A stretch of 19,089 nt of DNA from CAZSMC01 sp964607755 (lineage in GTDB: Bacteria > Zhuqueibacterota > Zhuqueibacteria > Residuimicrobiales > Krinioviventaceae). Within the stretch, counting starts at the first letter, position 1; each line of letters opens with the position of its first letter. Location: contig CAZSMC010000078.1 of assembly GCA_964607755.1 (NCBI GenBank), positions 1 through 19,089 of the forward strand, given 5' to 3'. The notes below the pieces were generated by a model. The model was given only the letters and a program-made list of their open reading frames with translations. It did not search any database and had not been told where the DNA came from. Both the position numbers and the translations under genes were made by a program. Below are positions 14,540 through 19,089 of this stretch, in pieces.

Positions 14540-16375
14540 ATGAAAAAAATAACTTTATTTTTTGCGCTTCTCATCGCCTTGTCTTGTTTGTTATCCTGCG
14601 GACAACCCCATTCCGAATTTGATCATTTTATCACCGTATCCGGAGACCGGCTCATGCAAGATAATCAGGAATACCGGTTCATTTCCTACAACATTCCCAA
14701 TCTTCATTATATTGAAGATAACATGAAATTCGAGGAAACAAATCCGTGGCGCTTTTCCAACGAATTTGAAATCCGGGATGCGTTGATGTCGATCAAACAA
14801 TCAGGCGGCCAGGTAGCGCGAATTTACACATTGTCAGTCCGCTGCCCAGATGACCCCCCCGAGATTCCAAGACACATTCTCGGCCCGGGGCGTTTCAATG
14901 AAGATGGCTTTCAGACACTGGATAAAGTGCTGCAGGTTGCCAATGAGGTTGGCGTTCGAATCATCATTCCCTTTGTTGACAACTGGAAGTGGTGGGGCGG
15001 CATCGCAGAATACGCCGCTTTCCGGGACAAGGACAAGGAAGCTTTTTGGACAGATAAGCAAATCATCAGTGATTTTAAAAAGACCATCGAGTTTGTTCTC
15101 AACCGCAAGAATTCCTCCACCGGAGTAGCTTATAAAAATGACAAAGCCATACTGGCATGGGAAACCGGCAATGAATTGTCCAGTCCCATGGAATGGACAT
15201 CGGAAATTGCAGGGTATATCAAAAGTATCGATGCAAATCATCTGGTCATCGATGGATTTGCGTCTAGCATTCGCAACAGTGCATTGTACGATCCGAACAT
15301 CGATATCGTCACCACCCATCATTACGAGAAAAATGCAAAAGAAATTATTCAAAAGGTTCGTTCCAATTGTGATCAAACGGCAGGGAAAAAACCATATTTT
15401 ATCGGCGAGTTTGGTTTTATCGACACTGACGGCGTTGGCAACGTTTTGGATGCCGTTATCGACAGCCAATGCGCCGGTGCGCTGATCTGGAGTTTGCGAT
15501 TCCACAACCGGCAAGGTGGATTTTACTGGCATTCCGAACCCTATGGCGGTAACCTGTTCAAGGCATACCACTGGCCCGGGTTTGAATCCGGCGCAGCTTA
15601 TGATGAGCGGGCGCTTGTTCATCTGATGCGTGATAAAGCCTATGAAATTCGCCAGCAGAAAGTTCCGGACCGGCAAGCTCCCGAATCCCCTGCCCTGCTG
15701 CCCATCAATAACGTTGCTTTTATCACCTGGCAGGGTTCTGCCGGGGCGGCTTCTTATGATATAGAGCGCGCTGAAAGCGAGACCAGGCCGTGGCAGGTGG
15801 TGGGGCACAACCTGTCTGACGCTGACGTGCAATATCAACCGCTGTTCAATGACACATCTATTGTGCTGGGTAAAAGCTATTTCTATCGTGTCATTGCCAA
15901 TAACACAGCCGGTTCTTCTGCGCCGTCAAATATTGAAAAAGCACCGGCAGCGAACCATTTCACCCTGATCGATGAATGCCGCAACTGGGATAAAACCCAC
16001 AACCTCAAAGGCACACTGACTCTGAAAAATGATTCCTGCCGCACCACAAAAGAAGACGCGCACAGATTTCAGGGCAGCAACGGTGACGTTATCACCTATC
16101 AACTCGATCACCCCATTCACAGTATCAAAATATACAGCTTTTTCCCGAATGATGTCAGCCCGTTCAAAGTAACAGCCTCCAATGACGATGATAGCCCCAT
16201 TCCGGTACAACTAGCGCAGCACAACTATTATTCGGGCAAAGGCGAGTATAACTATTATAAACCGGTCGCATTTACAGCCGAATTAGAAAATGACAAAACA
16301 CGTTTGAACATCCAATTGACAACAACATGTCAAATATCACGAATCGAGATCACCTATGGACAAAAAACAGATTGA
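14540..16375 (+). CDS. Lipoprotein GH5-type glycanase, probable beta-mannanase, with FN3 and C-terminal beta domain
   Basis: This is a probable endo-beta-mannanase, the depolymerising enzyme of the cassette, anchored by a lipoprotein signal (LLSC, Cys20). The 611-residue chain holds a (beta/alpha)8 clan GH-A barrel (about 30-375), an FN3-like domain (about 380-465, with VAFITWQGSAGAASYDIERA and YFYRVIANNTAGSSAPS), and a C-terminal beta-sandwich-like domain of about 140 residues that may bind sugar. Expected catalytic residues are acid/base Glu212 in WETGNELSS and nucleophile Glu290 in YFIGEFGF; a tryptophan (317) in ALIWSLRFH fits the substrate site. The barrel is more like GH5 mannanases than cellulases, but the assignment leans on its neighbours, an epimerase and a mannosylglucose phosphorylase. 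Its last 20 bases overlap the epimerase gene. A run of seven C at 14854-14860 lies in the coding frame. Confidence 0.85.
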   Translation: MKKITLFFALLIALSCLLSCGQPHSEFDHFITVSGDRLMQDNQEYRFISYNIPNLHYIEDNMKFEETNPWRFSNEFEIRDALMSIKQSGGQVARIYTLSVRCPDDPPEIPRHILGPGRFNEDGFQTLDKVLQVANEVGVRIIIPFVDNWKWWGGIAEYAAFRDKDKEAFWTDKQIISDFKKTIEFVLNRKNSSTGVAYKNDKAILAWETGNELSSPMEWTSEIAGYIKSIDANHLVIDGFASSIRNSALYDPNIDIVTTHHYEKNAKEIIQKVRSNCDQTAGKKPYFIGEFGFIDTDGVGNVLDAVIDSQCAGALIWSLRFHNRQGGFYWHSEPYGGNLFKAYHWPGFESGAAYDERALVHLMRDKAYEIRQQKVPDRQAPESPALLPINNVAFITWQGSAGAASYDIERAESETRPWQVVGHNLSDADVQYQPLFNDTSIVLGKSYFYRVIANNTAGSSAPSNIEKAPAANHFTLIDECRNWDKTHNLKGTLTLKNDSCRTTKEDAHRFQGSNGDVITYQLDHPIHSIKIYSFFPNDVSPFKVTASNDDDSPIPVQLAQHNYYSGKGEYNYYKPVAFTAELENDKTRLNIQLTTTCQISRIEITYGQKTD

Positions 16376-17579
16376 TACATTTCTTCAGAGCGTAGAACAG
16401 GAGCTGTTTAAAGATATCATCCCGTTTTGGCTGAAACACGGACCGGATTTGCAATTTGGCGGATTTACCGGCGAGATGTCCAATGACCTGCAGGTTCCCT
16501 CTCGCCCGCAAAAAGGCCTCATCCTGAACGCCAGATTATTATGGACCTTTTCCGCGCTATACCGTTTCACAGAAGACAGCTCGTTCTTAAATATGGCAGA
16601 ACGAGCTTTTGATTATATTTTTTCACACTTTTGGGATGAAAAGTATGGCGGCGCGTTCTGGCTGTGTGATTTCAAAGGCAAACCTCAAGATGAAAAGAAG
16701 AAAACCTATGGGCAGGCTTTTCTCATCTATGCTCTGGCAGAATATGTCATGGCAACGAACAAACTAAAGGCTCTGGATCAGGCTAAAAAGTTATTCGAGT
16801 TAGTGGAGCAACATGCCTTTGACAAGAAAAATAAAGGCTATATTGAAGCATTCGAGCGCAACTGGGAATTGGGTGAAGATATTCGCCTGAGTGAAAAAGA
16901 CATGAACGAAAAAAAGTCCATGAACACACACCTGCACCTTTTGGAAGCCTATACCCATCTTTGCCGGGTGTGGAAACACAAAAAAGTCGAACAAAAATTA
17001 GAAGAGTTGATAAACATCTTTTTAGACCATATCATCGAATCCACCTCTTTTCATTTTAAACTTTTTTTCGATGAAACATGGCAATGCAAAAGCGATGTGA
17101 TCTCTTTTGGCCATGATATTGAAGGCACCTGGCTGTTGTGCGAAGCGGCGGATATTCTGGGAAAATCGTCACTAACCAACAAAGTTCATGACCGCGCCCT
17201 TAAAATGACAAAAGCGGTTTATGAGCAGGGCCTGGACCGGGACGGCGGCTTGTTTTATGAAGCCAGAGGACAAAAGATCATCGACACGGACAAGCATTGG
17301 TGGCCCCAGGCAGAAGCAGCCGTCGGATTTCTGAACGCGTATGAGCTCTCTGGCAATATTGGCTATTTTGATGCGGCTTTTAAAGCGTGGGAGTTTATTG
17401 ACAATGTTCTTGTAGATAAAAAGTACGGTGAATGGTTTTGGCGTGTTTCTCAGGATCACAAACCTTATCTTGAAGAACCCAAAATTTCGCCGTGGAAAGG
17501 GCCGTACCACAACTCACGAACGTGCATGGAACTGATAACCCGGTTGCATCATATCGAAAAACAGCAATTTTTAGCATAA
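16356..17579 (+). CDS. Cellobiose/mannobiose 2-epimerase (AGE family)
   Basis: This enzyme epimerises C2 of the reducing-end sugar; in mannan catabolism it turns beta-1,4-mannobiose into mannosyl-glucose. The 407-residue length matches the family and there is no signal peptide, so it acts in the cytoplasm. Conserved positions of cellobiose 2-epimerases are visible: Arg60 (LILNAR), His192 and His194 (MNTHLHLLEAY), His253 and Glu256 in SFGHDIEGTWLL, the HWWPQAEA segment, and His385 in WKGPYHNSRTCMEL. N-acylglucosamine 2-epimerase is the alternative within this superfamily, but the HDIE motif and the adjacent GH130 gene favour the disaccharide enzyme. It starts 20 bases inside the GH5 gene with only a weak GAG site, consistent with translational coupling, and ends 19 bases before GH130. 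Confidence 0.92.
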   Translation: MDKKQIDTFLQSVEQELFKDIIPFWLKHGPDLQFGGFTGEMSNDLQVPSRPQKGLILNARLLWTFSALYRFTEDSSFLNMAERAFDYIFSHFWDEKYGGAFWLCDFKGKPQDEKKKTYGQAFLIYALAEYVMATNKLKALDQAKKLFELVEQHAFDKKNKGYIEAFERNWELGEDIRLSEKDMNEKKSMNTHLHLLEAYTHLCRVWKHKKVEQKLEELINIFLDHIIESTSFHFKLFFDETWQCKSDVISFGHDIEGTWLLCEAADILGKSSLTNKVHDRALKMTKAVYEQGLDRDGGLFYEARGQKIIDTDKHWWPQAEAAVGFLNAYELSGNIGYFDAAFKAWEFIDNVLVDKKYGEWFWRVSQDHKPYLEEPKISPWKGPYHNSRTCMELITRLHHIEKQQFLA

Positions 17580-17598
17580 ATCGGAGAGAGGAGTTAAC

Positions 17599-18798
17599 AT
17601 GGATCGACAGACCTTTGAAAAAAAAGTGAAAGCGTTATTCAAAGAGCACAAGAAGTTTATCGAAACGCCAAATGAAAAATTGCCCTCCCGCAATAATATT
17701 TTCAATCGATACAAATACGCCATTCTCACAGACAAGCACACTCCGGTGCACTGGCGATTCGATTTGAATTACGATACCAATCCAAATCTGCTGGAACGTC
17801 TGGGCATTAACGCGGTGTTCAATTCTGGCGCGATCAAATTGAACGGCAAATATTACGTCATTGGCCGGGTCGAAGGATATGACCGCAAATCCTTTTTTGC
17901 TGTAGCTGAAAGCCCGAATGGTGTGGATCAGTTTAAATTTTGGGATTATCCGATCGTCATGCCGGAAACAGATGATCCTGACGTGAATGTCTATGACATG
18001 CGCCTGACCCAACACGAGGACGGCTGGATTTACGGCGTCTTTTGCACTGAACGCAAGGACCCCAATGCTCCCCGGGAGGATACATCCTCTGCTGTAGCGC
18101 AGAGCGGTATCGCCAGAACAAAAGATCTGAAAACCTGGGAGCGGTTGCCGGATTTTCGATCCAAATCACCGCAGCAACGCAACGTCGTGCTCCACCCGGA
18201 ATTTGTTGACGGCAAATACGCTTTTTACACGCGCCCACAGGATGGATTTTTAAAAGCCGGTTCTGGCGGCGGCATTGGCTGGGGATTGTCCGAGAAAATC
18301 GATCCCGCCATTGTCGACGATGAAATTATTGTCGATGACCGGCGGTATCACACTATCAAAGAAGTAAAAAACGGCCAGGGACCGGCTCCCATCAAAACTG
18401 AGCACGGCTGGCTGCATCTGGCGCATGGCGTGCGCGGCTGCGCTGCCGGTCTGCGCTATGTGCTATACGGTTTCATGACCGCGCTGGATGAACCCTGGCG
18501 TATTACACACGCGCCGGGCGGTTATTTCATGGGCCCGGTTCGCGAGGAACGCGTCGGCGATGTCTCTAATGTGCTTTTCCTGAACGGCTGGATCGCGGAC
18601 GATAACGGCGATCTGTACATCTATTATGCCTCGTCCGATACCCGGCAACACGTCGCGACTACCACGGTTGACACGCTGGTCGATTATATGATGAATACCC
18701 CCGAAGACCCTGGCCGGACACATGCCTGCGTCCAGCAACGCATATCGCTGATTGACAGAAACATAAAAGCAATGAAAGATATGGGATTGCACTGGTAA
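17599..18798 (+). CDS. GH130 4-O-beta-D-mannosyl-D-glucose phosphorylase
   Basis: This enzyme uses phosphate to split mannosyl-glucose into alpha-mannose-1-phosphate and glucose (EC 2.4.1.281 type), completing intracellular mannan breakdown. The 399-residue product lacks a signal peptide. The five-bladed propeller shows GH130 subfamily-1 features: HWRFDLNYDTNPNLLERLGINAVFNSGAI, GRVEGYDRKSFFAVAESPNG, and VYDMRLTQHEDGWIYG with Asp133 as the expected general acid. Basic residues likely to hold phosphate and the conserved GPAPIKTEHGWLHLAHGVRG and VSNVLFLNGWIADDNGDLYIYYASSDTR blocks follow. A strong AGAGGAG site lies 5 bases before the ATG. It is the third gene of the cassette after the epimerase that supplies its substrate. 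Other GH130 subfamilies (mannosyl-GlcNAc or oligomannoside phosphorylases) are less likely given the match and the context. Confidence 0.95.
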   Translation: MDRQTFEKKVKALFKEHKKFIETPNEKLPSRNNIFNRYKYAILTDKHTPVHWRFDLNYDTNPNLLERLGINAVFNSGAIKLNGKYYVIGRVEGYDRKSFFAVAESPNGVDQFKFWDYPIVMPETDDPDVNVYDMRLTQHEDGWIYGVFCTERKDPNAPREDTSSAVAQSGIARTKDLKTWERLPDFRSKSPQQRNVVLHPEFVDGKYAFYTRPQDGFLKAGSGGGIGWGLSEKIDPAIVDDEIIVDDRRYHTIKEVKNGQGPAPIKTEHGWLHLAHGVRGCAAGLRYVLYGFMTALDEPWRITHAPGGYFMGPVREERVGDVSNVLFLNGWIADDNGDLYIYYASSDTRQHVATTTVDTLVDYMMNTPEDPGRTHACVQQRISLIDRNIKAMKDMGLHW

Positions 18799-19089
18799 AT
18801 TTTTTTCCACTCGGCAACAGCAGTGTCAACCTGTCTCAAGCACGATGCGATAAAACTGTAAGCAGCGTTTATAAGCAAAAGCTTCAATTGATTTTGCAAT
18901 CAAAGGGGGGGGCATACATTTTCATGTCCGGCGCAGATAGCTCACATATTTGGCTCAACACTCGAATTTTTTTCAGAAAAACACTTGCATTTTTGATAAC
19001 AAATTCGTAATTAAAAGCAATCAAACAATAAAAAAATTGATTCTTATAGGGGCAAATAGTGTATCCTTCACAAATTACTCGCAAAACCA
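18799..19089. other. Intergenic tail, no gene recognised
   Basis: This stretch holds no convincing gene or strong terminator. It contains an imperfect copy (18862-18892) of a sequence found upstream of the mannan cassette, a run of eight G at 18905-18912, and a small AT-rich inverted repeat (AATCAA 19019-19024 with TTGATT 19037-19042). Confidence 0.5.

Noticed and set aside
14854..14860. Seven-C run in the GH5 gene (and eight-G run at 18905-18912) as phase-variation tracts
   Set aside because: The GH5 frame is intact through the run and encodes a plausible Asp-Asp-Pro-Pro-Glu stretch. The G-run is intergenic and single. These are short enough to be ordinary or sequencing-sensitive.
14834..15838. 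Long minus-strand open frame (334 codons) opposite the GH5 gene
   Set aside because: The GH5 frame on the plus strand has a lipoprotein signal, catalytic motifs and a ribosome site. The opposite frame has cysteine/proline-rich, non-family-like sequence and no start signal, so it is a shadow.
18884..19084. Minus-strand 66-codon frame at the window end
   Set aside because: No ribosome site or recognisable sequence features; it reads through the G-run and AT-rich intergenic DNA.
1..19089. tRNA, rRNA, CRISPR array, insertion sequence or riboswitch
   Set aside because: Intergenic regions were read on both strands and nothing with the needed structure or conserved sequence was seen.

Overview
The window looks like a piece of a draft genome from a Gram-negative, polysaccharide-degrading bacterium. 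It carries a tripartite RND/adaptor/outer-membrane efflux system, several lipobox and twin-arginine signal peptides, and strong Shine-Dalgarno sites (AAGGAGG-type) before many genes. The gene content fits the broad FCB-type group of heterotrophs (for example Calditrichota or KSB1-like lineages), but no marker gene is present and this placement is a weak inference. A 100-N gap flanked by identical 55-bp ends shows it is a scaffolded assembly, plausibly a metagenome bin.

Layout. (1) 1-6460, minus strand: an efflux operon transcribed as TetR regulator, TolC-like channel, lipoprotein membrane-fusion protein and HAE1-type RND pump. It ends in a clear intrinsic terminator at 82-115. A perfect TetR-style palindrome at 6442-6455 lies just upstream of the regulator, so the operon is probably autoregulated. 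(2) 6709-7488, plus strand: an uncharacterised pair, a small lipoprotein and a small helical soluble protein. (3) 7580-9475, minus strand: an exported heparinase II/III-like polysaccharide lyase. (4) 9600-10700: a visibly AT-richer, poorly explained island. It holds a 177-residue protein ending in a perfect SSB-type C-terminal tip (DDDLPF), a possible 54-residue single-span membrane protein just upstream, and the assembly gap. (5) 10699-14265, minus strand: GH32 fructanase, Tat-exported aldo/keto reductase and Tat-lipoprotein GH29 alpha-L-fucosidase, the last two overlapping. (6) 14540-18798, plus strand: a tightly coupled mannan cassette of a lipoprotein GH5-type glycanase, a cellobiose/mannobiose 2-epimerase and a GH130 mannosylglucose phosphorylase.

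How the genes work together. The mannan cassette encodes the known phosphorolytic route. Surface or periplasmic GH5 cuts mannan, the cytoplasmic epimerase turns mannobiose into mannosyl-glucose, and GH130 splits that with phosphate into mannose-1-phosphate and glucose. The divergent minus-strand genes attack fructan and fucosylated glycans, and the lyase-like enzyme probably attacks a uronic-acid polysaccharide. The cassette and the fructan operon share one intergenic region, which contains a 10-bp inverted repeat that could coordinate both. No sugar transporter or SusC/D pair is present, so uptake must be encoded elsewhere. The most novel material is the SSB-tip protein with its small membrane neighbour, and the lipoprotein/helical pair.
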